Assembly (NCBI RefSeq): GCF_016745505.1
Contig: NZ_JAERUC010000017.1
Span: 1 to 42,650 of the forward strand
DNA from: Streptomyces silvae
GTDB lineage: Bacteria; Actinomycetota; Actinomycetes; Streptomycetales; Streptomycetaceae
Length of the DNA: 42,650 bases
Reading direction: 5' to 3'
This document shows, one piece after another, positions 23,233 to 31,156 of this stretch. Under the pieces are notes generated by a model, which saw nothing but the letters and a program-made list of their open reading frames with translations, was not told the DNA's origin and searched no databases. Positions within the stretch are counted from its first letter, which is position 1; every line of letters begins with the position of its first letter. A program made the translations under genes and the position numbers.

Positions 23233-23457
23233 CTATCGCAGGGCCTCTCCGGTGTCGGCGAGGGTGGTGGCCGCTCGTTCGAGATCCTCGGCCGCTCGGT
23301 TGATCCGCCGCGTGGTCGCGGCCACCTGTCCGGCGAGCCGCTGGGCCTCGACGAAGACCTTGACGGCCAGCACGCCGAGCACGGCGAGGCCGGCGAATCC
23401 CAGGGCGATGGCGAGCATGGGCCAGAACATGGACGGGTCCTCGATGTCTCTCGTCAC
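23233..23457 (-). CDS. Small single-helix membrane protein of unknown function
   Basis: 74 residues from GTG 23457, which overlaps the stop of the zinc-ribbon gene by 4 bases; an internal ATG at 23430 would give 65 residues. An N-terminal helix (FWPMLAIALGFAGLAVLGVL) is followed by an amphipathic, probably coiled-coil segment (EAQRLAGQVAATTRRINRAA and on to the end). The layout recalls DUF948-like proteins but I cannot assign a family. The overlap with the zinc-ribbon gene suggests equal-level production of the two, and both sit between pafC and tatA. Confidence 0.75.
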   Translation of the reverse strand: MTRDIEDPSMFWPMLAIALGFAGLAVLGVLAVKVFVEAQRLAGQVAATTRRINRAAEDLERAATTLADTGEALR

Positions 23458-23729
23458 CGCAGGGCGGTGTGCAGGCGCAGGGTCCGCACCCCGCCGCCGC
23501 TGAGGAGCTCGACGATGCGCTCCCCGGCCGGCTTGCGGACCGCGGACCCGCAGGCGGGACACGTGAAGGAGTAGAAGGTCGTACGGCGGCTGGCGCCTAT
23601 GGCCAGCCGCAGCGCGCCCGCCATGAGCTCGAACCGCTCACGGCAGTCCGGGCAGGCGGCCCGGAAGCGTACGGCGTCGGCCACCGGGACCGGAACCGGC
23701 CCGGTCTGCGTGCTCGATATCACGGTCAT
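23454..23729 (-). CDS. Small zinc-ribbon protein of unknown function
   Basis: 91 residues. Two C-x2-C pairs, ACPDCRERF (about residues 29-32) and FTCPACGSAV (about 60-63), form a likely zinc ribbon around a segment ending RRTTFYSF. The rest (KPAGERIVELLSGGGVRTLR) is small and basic. I do not recognise a named family. ATG 23729 has AAGG 5 bases upstream; codons before it look non-coding. It begins 37 bases after pafC and is translationally coupled to the small membrane protein downstream. Confidence 0.8.
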   Translation of the reverse strand: MTVISSTQTGPVPVPVADAVRFRAACPDCRERFELMAGALRLAIGASRRTTFYSFTCPACGSAVRKPAGERIVELLSGGGVRTLRLHTALR

Positions 23730-23766
23730 ACGGCCTTCGTCTCCTCGGTGCACGGGTGGCCGCCGC

Positions 23767-24723
23767 TCAGAGCGCGCCGTCGTAGGCGGCCAGTGCGTCA
23801 CGCGCCGCCAGCCGGGCGCTCTCGGCCAGGTCGGGGGGCGAGGTGATGCGTCCCTCACCGCCCAGCCGCAGGGCGAGCCGGCGCAGGGAGGCCGGATCGG
23901 GGGTGCGCAGCGTGATCCGCAGGCCGCCGTCGGGCAGTTCCTCCGCGCTGTCGTGCGGGTAGTACTCGGCGACCCAGCGGCCGCCGGGTCCGACCTCGAT
24001 CACGACCTCCGGGTCCTCGGCCGCGGGCTGGACCAGCCCCTCCGAGAGATCACGCAGCTCCAGCTCCGGCGGGGCGGACGGGGCGTCGAGGATACGGATC
24101 TCGGCGACCCGGTCGAGCCGGAACGTCCGCCGCGCCTCGGTGAGCCGGCACCAGCCCTCCATATAGGTGTGGCCGACGGCGAACAGCCGGATCGGGTCCA
24201 CCTCGCGCTCGGTCAGCTCGTCGCGCGCGGGCGAGTAGTAGCGCAGCCAGAGACGGCGCCGCTCGGAGATCGCCCGGTCGACGTCGGCGAAGACACCGCC
24301 CTCGGCCTCGAAGGTGACCGAGAGCCGCGAGCTGGCGGCGCCCACCTCACCGGCCGCGGTCTCCAGCTTCGCGGTGGCCCGCACCAGCGCCTGCCGGTCG
24401 CTCTCCCGCAGGCCCGGCAGCGTGGCGACGGCGCGGGCCGCGACGAGCAGCGCGGTCGCCTCGTCGGCGGCGAGCCGCAGCGGCTCCGCGACGTCGTCCG
24501 GGTTGTGCCACCAGATCCGGTCGCCGTCGGTGTCGATGTCGAGCAGGTCACCGCCGCGGAAGCTGGTCCCGCACATGGGGAGCACATCGAGGTCGGAGAT
24601 CAGCTCGTCCTCGGTGATCCCGAAGGCACGGGCGACGTCCTGGACGTGCGCGCCGGGGCGCTCCCGCAGGTACGTCACGAGGGAGAGCATCCGCCGGGTC
24701 TGGTCGATCGCGTTCGTGGCCAC
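23767..24723 (-). CDS. pafC: WYL-domain transcriptional regulator PafC
   Basis: 318 residues. An N-terminal winged helix (RRMLSLVTYLRERPGAHVQDVARAFGITEDELISDLDVL), a WYL domain in the middle (VDPIRLFAVGHTYMEGWCRL near residues 178-197) and a WYL C-terminal extension define the family. PafB and PafC form a heterodimer; in mycobacteria PafBC activates the RecA/LexA-independent DNA-damage response, and the genes are linked to pafA. GTG 24723 lies 15 bases after the pafB stop. Here pafA is not in this operon but about 2.6 kb upstream, behind the FKBP genes and a terminator. Confidence 0.93.
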   Translation of the reverse strand: MATNAIDQTRRMLSLVTYLRERPGAHVQDVARAFGITEDELISDLDVLPMCGTSFRGGDLLDIDTDGDRIWWHNPDDVAEPLRLAADEATALLVAARAVATLPGLRESDRQALVRATAKLETAAGEVGAASSRLSVTFEAEGGVFADVDRAISERRRLWLRYYSPARDELTEREVDPIRLFAVGHTYMEGWCRLTEARRTFRLDRVAEIRILDAPSAPPELELRDLSEGLVQPAAEDPEVVIEVGPGGRWVAEYYPHDSAEELPDGGLRITLRTPDPASLRRLALRLGGEGRITSPPDLAESARLAARDALAAYDGAL

Positions 24724-24738
24724 GAGTACGGGTCCCCC

Positions 24739-25692
24739 TCAGTCCTTGGCCACGGCGCGCAGCCGGTCCATCACGTCGGCCCGCAGATCGGCGGGTTCGC
24801 TCACGATCACGTCGGGCCCGAACTCCACGAGCCAGGCGTCCAGCCCGTGCCCGTACGGGATCTCCAACTCGTCCCAGCCGTCGCCCCGTTCCCGTACGGA
24901 TATCGCGCGGGAGCGCAGCGGGTAGCCGGCGCCGGCGCGCAGCCTGATGCGGGCGGTCCTGGTGGCGGTCTCCCCCGCCCAGCTCTCCACGGTCTCCCGG
25001 ACGGTCACGGCGTCGGGGACCGGGGCCGTGAAGGCACCGGCGCGGGAGCGGACCCGGCCCGAGATCCGGGACAGCCGGAAGACCCGCTCGGCCCCCCGGT
25101 CGCGGTCCCAGCCGGCGAGGTACCAGTGGCCGCGCCAGCACTCCAGCGTCCACGGCTCGACCTGGCGCTGCTCGGGGCGGGCGGCATTGCCCTTGCGGTA
25201 GTCGAAGGTGACCGGGCGGCGGTCCCGGCAGGCGAGCATCAGCGGCTCGAAGGCGGCCTCGTGGACCGGGATACGGGGTTCGAGGGCACTGTGCACCTCG
25301 TAGGCGTCCTCGGCCTCCGGCATGCCGGCGGCCCGCAGCTTCTGCAGGGCGCCGCTGGCGGCGCCGGCGAGCCGCGCCTGCTGCCAGACCTTGGCGGCGA
25401 GCCCGAGGGCCGCGGCCTCCTCGGCGTCCAGGGTGATGGGGGGCAGCCGGTTGCTGTCGCGGCGCGCCAGGTATCCGGTGTCGCCGTCCAGGTTCTCCAC
25501 GGTCTCGATGATCAGGCCGAGTTCACGCAGATCGTCCTTGTCGCGCTCGAACATCCGGTTGAAGGACTCGTCGGAGCCCGCCTCCAGGTAGGCCTCGATG
25601 GACCCGCGGAGCTCACGCTTGCTGAGCGGGCGCCGGGTACCCAGCAGACACAGCGCCAGGTTCATCAGCCGTTCGGCCTTGGCAATCGCCAT
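24739..25692 (-). CDS. pafB: WYL-domain transcriptional regulator PafB
   Basis: 317 residues from ATG 25692, with AAAGGG 6 bases upstream. It begins AIAKAERLMNLALCLLGTRR, the usual PafB opening, with a winged helix to about residue 70 (SFNRMFERDKDDLRELGL) and a WYL domain (EPWTLECWRGHWYLAGWDRD near residues 185-204). It pairs with PafC encoded next to it. A perfect hairpin terminator ends the FKBP genes just upstream, so a promoter between 25693 and 25755 should drive pafBC, the two small genes and probably the tat-helY genes. Confidence 0.94.
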   Translation of the reverse strand: MAIAKAERLMNLALCLLGTRRPLSKRELRGSIEAYLEAGSDESFNRMFERDKDDLRELGLIIETVENLDGDTGYLARRDSNRLPPITLDAEEAAALGLAAKVWQQARLAGAASGALQKLRAAGMPEAEDAYEVHSALEPRIPVHEAAFEPLMLACRDRRPVTFDYRKGNAARPEQRQVEPWTLECWRGHWYLAGWDRDRGAERVFRLSRISGRVRSRAGAFTAPVPDAVTVRETVESWAGETATRTARIRLRAGAGYPLRSRAISVRERGDGWDELEIPYGHGLDAWLVEFGPDVIVSEPADLRADVMDRLRAVAKD

Positions 25693-25755
25693 CGACGCCC
25701 TTTCTCGACGTGCTCTCCGACCGTCGACCGTACCGCCCCGGGGTGTCCGGACCAA

Positions 25756-25791
25756 AGTGAGGGCCCGTGCCTTGCGGCACGGGCCCTCACT
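25756..25791 (-). terminator. Perfect 16-base hairpin terminator after the FKBP genes
   Basis: Arms 25756-25771 and 25776-25791 (AGTGAGGGCCCGTGCC and its complement) with a 4-base TTGC loop. On the minus strand it follows the FKBP gene by 16 bases and lies upstream of pafB. Confidence 0.88.
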
Positions 25792-25807
25792 GCTGTAGAC
25801 GGACGGA

Positions 25808-26182
25808 TCAGACGCCGACGAGGTCGCAGACGAAGATCAGCGTCTCGCCGGGGGCGATGGCGCCGCCGCCCGCGCCACGGTCGCCGTAGGCGAGGTGCGC
25901 GGGGATGGTCAGCTGACGACGGCCGCCGACCTTCATGCCCTGGACACCCTGGTCCCAGCCCGCGATGACCTGGCCGGCACCGAGCTGGAACTGCAACGGG
26001 GTGCCGCGGTTCCAGGAGGCGTCGAACTCCTCGCCGGTGGAGAAGGCCACACCGACGTAGTGCACGGAGACGGTCTGGCCCGCCTGGGCCACCGGTCCGT
26101 CGCCTTCCCAGATTTCCTTGATCTCCAGGTCGGCCGGCGGCTCGCCACCCGGGAAGTCGATCTCGGGCTTGTCGATGCTCAC
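25808..26182 (-). CDS. FKBP-type peptidyl-prolyl cis-trans isomerase (cytoplasmic)
   Basis: 124 residues, a single FKBP domain. It catalyses rotation about prolyl peptide bonds. Active-site residues are recognisable in VHYVGVAFSTGEEFDASWNRGTP, GQVIAGWDQGVQGMKVGGRR and IPAHLAYGDRG. No signal peptide, so it should be cytoplasmic. GTG 26182 follows AGGAG at 9 bases; the open frame to 26335 is not homologous. The two-domain FKBP lipoprotein lies 43 bases upstream in the same direction, so they form an operon. Confidence 0.95.
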   Translation of the reverse strand: MSIDKPEIDFPGGEPPADLEIKEIWEGDGPVAQAGQTVSVHYVGVAFSTGEEFDASWNRGTPLQFQLGAGQVIAGWDQGVQGMKVGGRRQLTIPAHLAYGDRGAGGGAIAPGETLIFVCDLVGV

Positions 26183-26225
26183 TGAACTGCTCCTCTTACT
26201 GATGAACTGGTCAACCGGGACAGTC

Positions 26226-27158
26226 TTACATCTTCGCCAGGATGTCCACGGCGAACACGAGCGTGGACTTCGCGGGGATGGACTGCTGGGCCTCGTCGCC
26301 GAAGCCCTGGTCCGGCGGGATGACGAGCAGCACACGGCTGCCGACCTTCTTGCCGACGAGGCCGTTCTTGAGACCCTTGAGGGTGACCTGGGCCAGCGGG
26401 AACGTCTGGGTCTTGCCGGTCTGGTAAGTGCTGTCGAAGGCCTTGCTGCCCTTCCAGAGCAGACCCACGTAGTTCACGACGACGCTGTCGGTCTCCTTGA
26501 CGACGTCACCCTTGGACTCCAGCACGTAGTTGGAGACCAGCTTCTTCGGCGGGTCGCTCTTGGGGATCGTGACGGTCGGCGCCTTGCCGTCGGTCTTCGT
26601 ACCGACCTTCGGCAGGTCGATGTTGTCCTGGGCGACCGCGGTGCCCTCGGCGGAGGCCGGGATCTTGGTCGCCTTCACGATGTCGACGACGAAGACGAGG
26701 GTGGCGTTGGGCTTGATGTCGCCCTGGCCCTGCGCCCCGTACCCGAGGTCCGGCGGGATGACCAGCTCGACGCGGCTGCCGACCTTCTTGCCGACGAGCC
26801 CCTTGTCCCAGCCCTGGATGACCATGCCCGCACCGAGCGTCAGGTCGAAGGGCTGCTTGCGGTCGAAGCTGTTGTCGAACGGCTTGGTCGAGTCCCAGGC
26901 CTGTCCCAGGTAGTTGACCTGGATCGCGTCGCCGTTCTTGAGCGTCGCGCCGTCACCCTCACTGATGACGTCGGTCTTCAGCTCCTTGGGTGGATCGCCC
27001 TCACCCTTCGCCAGAGTGGGCTTCTCCCCGAACTTCGATCCCGCGGTGATCGCGGGAAATCCGCTCTTGGAGACGGAGTCGGAGGCCTTGTCGTCGCCGC
27101 ATGCCGCGGTGGACAGCAGCAGTAGGGGGACGACGAGAAGGCCGGCAAGTCGGCGCAC
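26226..27158 (-). CDS. Two-domain FKBP peptidyl-prolyl isomerase lipoprotein
   Basis: 310 residues. A lipoprotein signal ends LLSTAAC with C20 as the lipidated residue. Two FKBP domains follow: the first at about residues 60-165 (VNYLGQAWDSTKPFDNSF, GMVIQGWDKGLVGKKVGSR, IPPDLGYGAQ), the second at about 205-310 (VNYVGLLWKGSKAFDSTY, TLKGLKNGLVGKKVGSR, IPPDQGFGDE). The second domain lacks the W of the xxxGWD motif (LKGLKNGL), so its activity may be reduced. It should act outside the membrane in folding of exported proteins. GTG 27158 follows GAGGAA closely. It is a likely operon partner of the smaller FKBP. Confidence 0.94.
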   Translation of the reverse strand: MRRLAGLLVVPLLLLSTAACGDDKASDSVSKSGFPAITAGSKFGEKPTLAKGEGDPPKELKTDVISEGDGATLKNGDAIQVNYLGQAWDSTKPFDNSFDRKQPFDLTLGAGMVIQGWDKGLVGKKVGSRVELVIPPDLGYGAQGQGDIKPNATLVFVVDIVKATKIPASAEGTAVAQDNIDLPKVGTKTDGKAPTVTIPKSDPPKKLVSNYVLESKGDVVKETDSVVVNYVGLLWKGSKAFDSTYQTGKTQTFPLAQVTLKGLKNGLVGKKVGSRVLLVIPPDQGFGDEAQQSIPAKSTLVFAVDILAKM

Positions 27159-27227
27159 TGGTTCCTCAGATCTCAGACGGCACGTGAATGGTCCCCCGAC
27201 ACTCTAGGCGGACGGAAGGGCACGGAA

Positions 27228-27256
27228 GGGCCCCGTACGAGGAACGTACGGGGCCC
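27228..27256 (-). terminator. Hairpin terminator after pafA
   Basis: GGGCCCCGTACG and its perfect complement (12-base arms, 5-base loop) lie 35 bases after the pafA stop on the minus strand. They separate pafA from the FKBP genes. Confidence 0.82.
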
Positions 27257-27290
27257 GGTCGCCTACGGGGCGGGACATTCCTGTCCCGGG

Positions 27291-28652
27291 TCACATGCCC
27301 GCGATCAGCTTCTCCACCCGGTCGTCGACGGAACGGAAGGGGTCCTTGCACAGCACGGTGCGCTGCGCCTGGTCGTTGAGCTTGAGGTGGACCCAGTCGA
27401 CGGTGAAGTCCCGCCGCTGTTCCTGGGCCCGGCGGATGAAGTCACCGCGCAGCCGCGCCCTGGTGGTCTGCGGGGGCACCGACTTGCCCTCGAAGATCTT
27501 CAGGTCGTTGCAGATGCGGGCGGCCTGGCCCTTGCGCTCCAGGAGGTAGTAGAGCCCGCGCCGCCGGTGGATGTCGTGGTAGGCGAGGTCTATCTGGGCG
27601 ACCCGCGGATTCGACATGGTCATGTTGTTCTTGGCCCGGTACCGCTCGATGAGCTTGTACTTCATGACCCAGTCGATCTCGGTGCCGATCCGGTCGAGGT
27701 CCTCGGCCTCGATGGCGTCCAGGGTGCGGCCCCACAGCTCGAGGACCTGGTCGACCGTGCCGGTGCGGATGCCCCGGCGCTCGACGAAGTCCACGGCCTT
27801 CTCGTAGTACTCGCGCTGGACCTCGATGGCGGATGCCTCGCGGCCGCTGGCCAGGCGCACCTTGCGCTGTCCCGTGATGTCGTGGCTGACCTCGCGGATG
27901 GCCCGGATCGGGTTCTCCAGGGTCAGGTCGCGCATCACGGTGCCCGCCTCGATCATGCGCAGCACGAGGTCGGTGGCACCGACCTTGAGCAGCATGGTCG
28001 TCTCGGACATGTTGGAGTCACCGACGATGACGTGGAGGCGGCGGTACCGCTCGGCGTCGGCGTGCGGTTCGTCCCGGGTGTTGATGATCGGGCGGGAGCG
28101 CGTCGTCGCGGAGCTGACGCCCTCCCAGATGTGCTCGGCCCGCTGGCTCACGCAGTAGACGGCGCCGCGCGGCGTCTGCAGCACCTTGCCGGCACCGCAG
28201 ATCAGCTGACGGGTGACGAGGAACGGAATGAGGATGTCCGCGAGCCGGGAGAATTCTCCGTGCCGGGCCACGAGGTAGTTCTCGTGGCAGCCGTAGGAGT
28301 TTCCAGCCGAGTCGGTGTTGTTCTTGAAGAGATAGACGTCGCCCGCGATTCCCTCCTCGTGCAGGCGGCGTTCGGCGTCGACGAGCAGTCCTTCGAGAAT
28401 GCGCTCGCCCGCCTTGTCGTGCGTGACCAGTTCGGTCACGTTGTCGCATTCGGGTGTCGCGTATTCCGGATGCGATCCCACGTCGAGGTAGAGGCGGGCG
28501 CCGTTCCGCAGGAAGACATTGCTGCTGCGGCCCCATGACACAACACGGCGGAAGAGGTAGCGCGCCACTTCGTCAGGTGACAGTCGGCGCTGTCCCCTGA
28601 ACGTGCACGTGACGCCGTACTCGTTCTCCAGCCCGAAAATGCGGCGGTCCAT
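27291..28652 (-). CDS. pafA: Pup-protein ligase PafA
   Basis: 453 residues. PafA phosphorylates the C-terminal glutamate of Pup with ATP and joins it to substrate lysines. Visible features are the opening [18 protein letters not shown], the catalytic-base region [19 protein letters not shown] with D57 (D64 in mycobacterial PafA by alignment), the [20 protein letters not shown] nucleotide-binding strand and [17 protein letters not shown] glutamine-synthetase-like fold is expected. ATG 28652 lies 9 bases after the stop of an MFS transporter gene, so it is probably in an operon with it. No separate promoter is apparent in that 9-base gap, though one inside the transporter is possible. Confidence 0.97.
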   Translation of the reverse strand: MDRRIFGLENEYGVTCTFRGQRRLSPDEVARYLFRRVVSWGRSSNVFLRNGARLYLDVGSHPEYATPECDNVTELVTHDKAGERILEGLLVDAERRLHEEGIAGDVYLFKNNTDSAGNSYGCHENYLVARHGEFSRLADILIPFLVTRQLICGAGKVLQTPRGAVYCVSQRAEHIWEGVSSATTRSRPIINTRDEPHADAERYRRLHVIVGDSNMSETTMLLKVGATDLVLRMIEAGTVMRDLTLENPIRAIREVSHDITGQRKVRLASGREASAIEVQREYYEKAVDFVERRGIRTGTVDQVLELWGRTLDAIEAEDLDRIGTEIDWVMKYKLIERYRAKNNMTMSNPRVAQIDLAYHDIHRRRGLYYLLERKGQAARICNDLKIFEGKSVPPQTTRARLRGDFIRRAQEQRRDFTVDWVHLKLNDQAQRTVLCKDPFRSVDDRVEKLIAGM

Positions 28653-28661
28653 GACTGAACA

Positions 28662-29921
28662 TTACGCCTTACGGCCTGAGCTGAAACCGGGTTCGGCAGC
28701 ACCGTTTCGATCATTTTCCGAACCGGCCACAACTGCGGGCGTACGCCCGGGAGCTGCGAGGACCTTTCCGGTGGCCAGCAGCACCAGCAGCGCCGCCACT
28801 CCACCGGCCCCGGCGACGGCGAAACTCCAGGCCGTCCCGCCGAGCTCGACGGCCGGTCCCGCGACCGCCGTTCCGGCCGCCGCGCCCACCCCGAAGGTCG
28901 TCACCAGCCAGGAGAACGCCTCGGTCACGGTGCCCTGCGGCGCGTGCCGGTCGACGACGATGAACGAGCAGGCGATGGCCGGGGCGAGGAAGACGCCGGC
29001 GACCGCCGCCAGCGCGGTCATGGCGGGCACCCCGGGCGTCAGCATCAGCGGCAGATAGCCCAGCGCGAGCAGGGCCACGATGACCCGCAGCCGCCGTTCG
29101 GGCGCCCCGGCCCACTGCCGTGCCCCGTACGCCGCGCCGCCGATCAGCGCGCCCAGGCCGAGCGCGGCCATCAGCCAGCCGTACACGGACTCCCGGCCGT
29201 GGTCGTCGGCGTACGCGACCCCGGCCACCGTGATCGAGCCCAGCGCGAGCCCCACGAAGAAGAAGGCGCCCAGCAGGGCGAGCAGCCCCGGTGAGCGCAG
29301 GGCACCGAGCCAGTGCGCCTCGCGGGGCGCGGAGCGCCACAGCCTGGAGGGCTCGGACAGGACGACGGACAGTGCGCCCAGGACGCCGATGGCGTTGATG
29401 ACCAGGAGTGCGGCGGCCGGCGACCAGAGGGACACCAGGACCGTCACGAGGAGCGGCCCCACGGTGAACATGACCTCCTGGGCCACCGCGTCCATGGCGT
29501 ACGCGCGGTGCACCCGGTCCTCCCGGCCCAGGACCGACGGCCACAGCGCCCTCAGGCCGCCTTCCAGCGGGGGCGTGGACACCCCGGCCACGACGACCGC
29601 CGCGTACGCCGCCGGGAGCGAGCCGAGGCCGATCAGGGCGAGCACGGCCATGCCGAGCGCGGAGACGACCGCCGCCGGGAGCTGGACGCGCGGCTGGCCG
29701 TACAGGTCCACGGCACGGCCGAGCAGGGGCTGTCCCACCGCCGTGGCCAGTCCGTACGCCGCGGCGAGGGCGCCGGCCAGCGTGTAGCTGCCGCCCTCCG
29801 CGCGGGTGAACAGGACGATCGCGATGTGGGCGGTGCCGTTCGGCAGCCGCCCCACCAGGGTCCCCGCCAGCAGCCGGGCGGCGTGCCGCGTCCGGAGGAT
29901 GTCCAGATAGCCCGCGGCCAT
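28662..29921 (-). CDS. MFS transporter
   Basis: 419 residues, about 12 membrane helices. ATG 29921 is preceded by GGGGAGAGGGG; the frame extends to 29951 without family support. Segments such as AGTLVGRLPNGTAHIAIVLF and GLATAVGQPLLGRAVDLYGQ (the MFS loop 2-3 region) show the fold. The substrate is unknown. The gene is divergent from a LacI regulator with a dyad between them, suggesting a ligand-controlled exporter or importer. It lies 9 bases upstream of pafA, so its promoter likely drives the Pup ligase gene as well. Confidence 0.9.
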   Translation of the reverse strand: MAAGYLDILRTRHAARLLAGTLVGRLPNGTAHIAIVLFTRAEGGSYTLAGALAAAYGLATAVGQPLLGRAVDLYGQPRVQLPAAVVSALGMAVLALIGLGSLPAAYAAVVVAGVSTPPLEGGLRALWPSVLGREDRVHRAYAMDAVAQEVMFTVGPLLVTVLVSLWSPAAALLVINAIGVLGALSVVLSEPSRLWRSAPREAHWLGALRSPGLLALLGAFFFVGLALGSITVAGVAYADDHGRESVYGWLMAALGLGALIGGAAYGARQWAGAPERRLRVIVALLALGYLPLMLTPGVPAMTALAAVAGVFLAPAIACSFIVVDRHAPQGTVTEAFSWLVTTFGVGAAAGTAVAGPAVELGGTAWSFAVAGAGGVAALLVLLATGKVLAAPGRTPAVVAGSENDRNGAAEPGFSSGRKA

Positions 29922-29961
29922 GTCCGCCCCTCTCCCCCGGCGGTGCCACACCTCGGGGTTT

Positions 29962-29988
29962 TACGTATAACGTCGACGCTCATACGTA
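29962..29988. promoter_or_regulatory. Probable LacI-family operator
   Basis: TACGTAT (29962-29968) and ATACGTA (29982-29988) form a perfect inverted repeat around a 13-base spacer that itself contains GTCGAC. It lies between the divergent MFS and LacI genes. LacI-family operators are commonly dyads with a central CG. Binding is inferred from location. Confidence 0.6.
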
Positions 29989-30063
29989 CCATGTGGGCAG
30001 CCCGGGAGTCCATCCCGCCGCGACCCCACGGCACCCGGTGACGGGCCGAGCACGGAGGCACGA

Positions 30064-31092
30064 GTGAGCAGCACGCGGCAGCCCGCCCCACCCCGGCCCA
30101 CCAGCCGTGACGTGGCGCGGGCCGCGGGTGTCTCGCAGGCGACGGTCTCGCTCGTGCTCGGTGACAAATGGCGGGGCCGGGTGTCGGCGGCGACCGCCGA
30201 GCGGGTCCGCGACAGCGCCCGGGACCTGGGCTACCGGCCGAATCTCGCGGCCCGCAGCCTCCGGCTGGGCCACACCCGCACCGCCCTCCTCGTCGTCCCC
30301 GCGCTCACCAACGAGTTCTTCGCCCGCGTCTACACGGGCGCCGCGGCCGTCGCCGCCGAGCACGACTTCGGGGTGGTCCTCTACCCGTCCCCCGACGGCA
30401 CCGGCCCCGCCCGGGACCCGTTCGACCCGGCACGCGCGGCGCTGGACGGGGTGATCGCCTCCTCGATGGCGGCGGACGCGCTGGGGGCGCTGCGGGGCGC
30501 CGACCTGCCACTGGTGATGCTGGACAGCGACCCCGGGGACCAGGGCGCCGCGGCGCACGTGAACCTCGCCATCGCGGACGGCATGCGCCAGGTGACGGAC
30601 CACCTGCTGGGCCTCGGCCACCGCCGGATCGTGCACCTGGCCTCGGCCGTGGACACCTGGACCTTCGCGGTGCGCGCCCGGGCACTGGAGAAAGCCGTAC
30701 GCCAGGTTCCGGGCGCCGCCCTGCGCACGGTGACGGCCCCCCTGGACGTACGGGCCGGACGTGAGGCCGCCGAGGCCGTCCTGGCCTCCCCCGGCCCCCT
30801 GCCCACGGCCATCGTCTGCGACGACGACATCCTGGCCGCCGGCGCCTGCAAGGCGGTGCGCAGACGGGGTCTCCGGGTGCCCGACGACATCTCGGTGACC
30901 GGGTACGACGACCTGGCGCTCGCCACCGCGGTGGAGCCGGAGCTCACCACCGTGCGCCTGCCGGCCGAGCAGGTGGGCGAGCGGGGCATGGGCGCGCTGC
31001 TGGCCGTCCTGGAGGGCCGCCCCGCGGTCCACCACGACCTCCCCGTCCACCTGGTGGTCCGGGGCTCGACCGCGCCCCCGCCCACCGCATGA
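30064..31092 (+). CDS. LacI family transcriptional regulator
   Basis: 342 residues. The DNA-binding helix-turn-helix is at about residues 13-35 (TSRDVARAAGVSQATVSLVL) with the hinge helix RPNLAARSLRLG. The periplasmic-binding-protein-like effector domain follows, including LVVPALTNEFFARVYTGA and VPDDISVTGYDDLALATAVE. It resembles regulators of sugar uptake but the ligand is unknown. GTG 30064 is in the usual position; 142 bases separate it from the divergent MFS gene. Through the dyad at 29962-29988 it probably represses itself and the MFS-pafA unit. Confidence 0.93.
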   Translation: MSSTRQPAPPRPTSRDVARAAGVSQATVSLVLGDKWRGRVSAATAERVRDSARDLGYRPNLAARSLRLGHTRTALLVVPALTNEFFARVYTGAAAVAAEHDFGVVLYPSPDGTGPARDPFDPARAALDGVIASSMAADALGALRGADLPLVMLDSDPGDQGAAAHVNLAIADGMRQVTDHLLGLGHRRIVHLASAVDTWTFAVRARALEKAVRQVPGAALRTVTAPLDVRAGREAAEAVLASPGPLPTAIVCDDDILAAGACKAVRRRGLRVPDDISVTGYDDLALATAVEPELTTVRLPAEQVGERGMGALLAVLEGRPAVHHDLPVHLVVRGSTAPPPTA

Positions 31093-31136
31093 CGGAGCCC
31101 TCCGGCCGCCGCGCGTGCGGTGGCCGGAGGGCTCCG
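31093..31136. terminator. Bidirectional hairpin terminator
   Basis: CGGAGCCCTCCGGCC (31093-31107) pairs perfectly with 31122-31136. It begins directly after the LacI stop and lies 20 bases beyond the end of the convergent prcA. Confidence 0.85.
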
Positions 31137-31156
31137 TCCGGAATTCCTGGAGCCGG

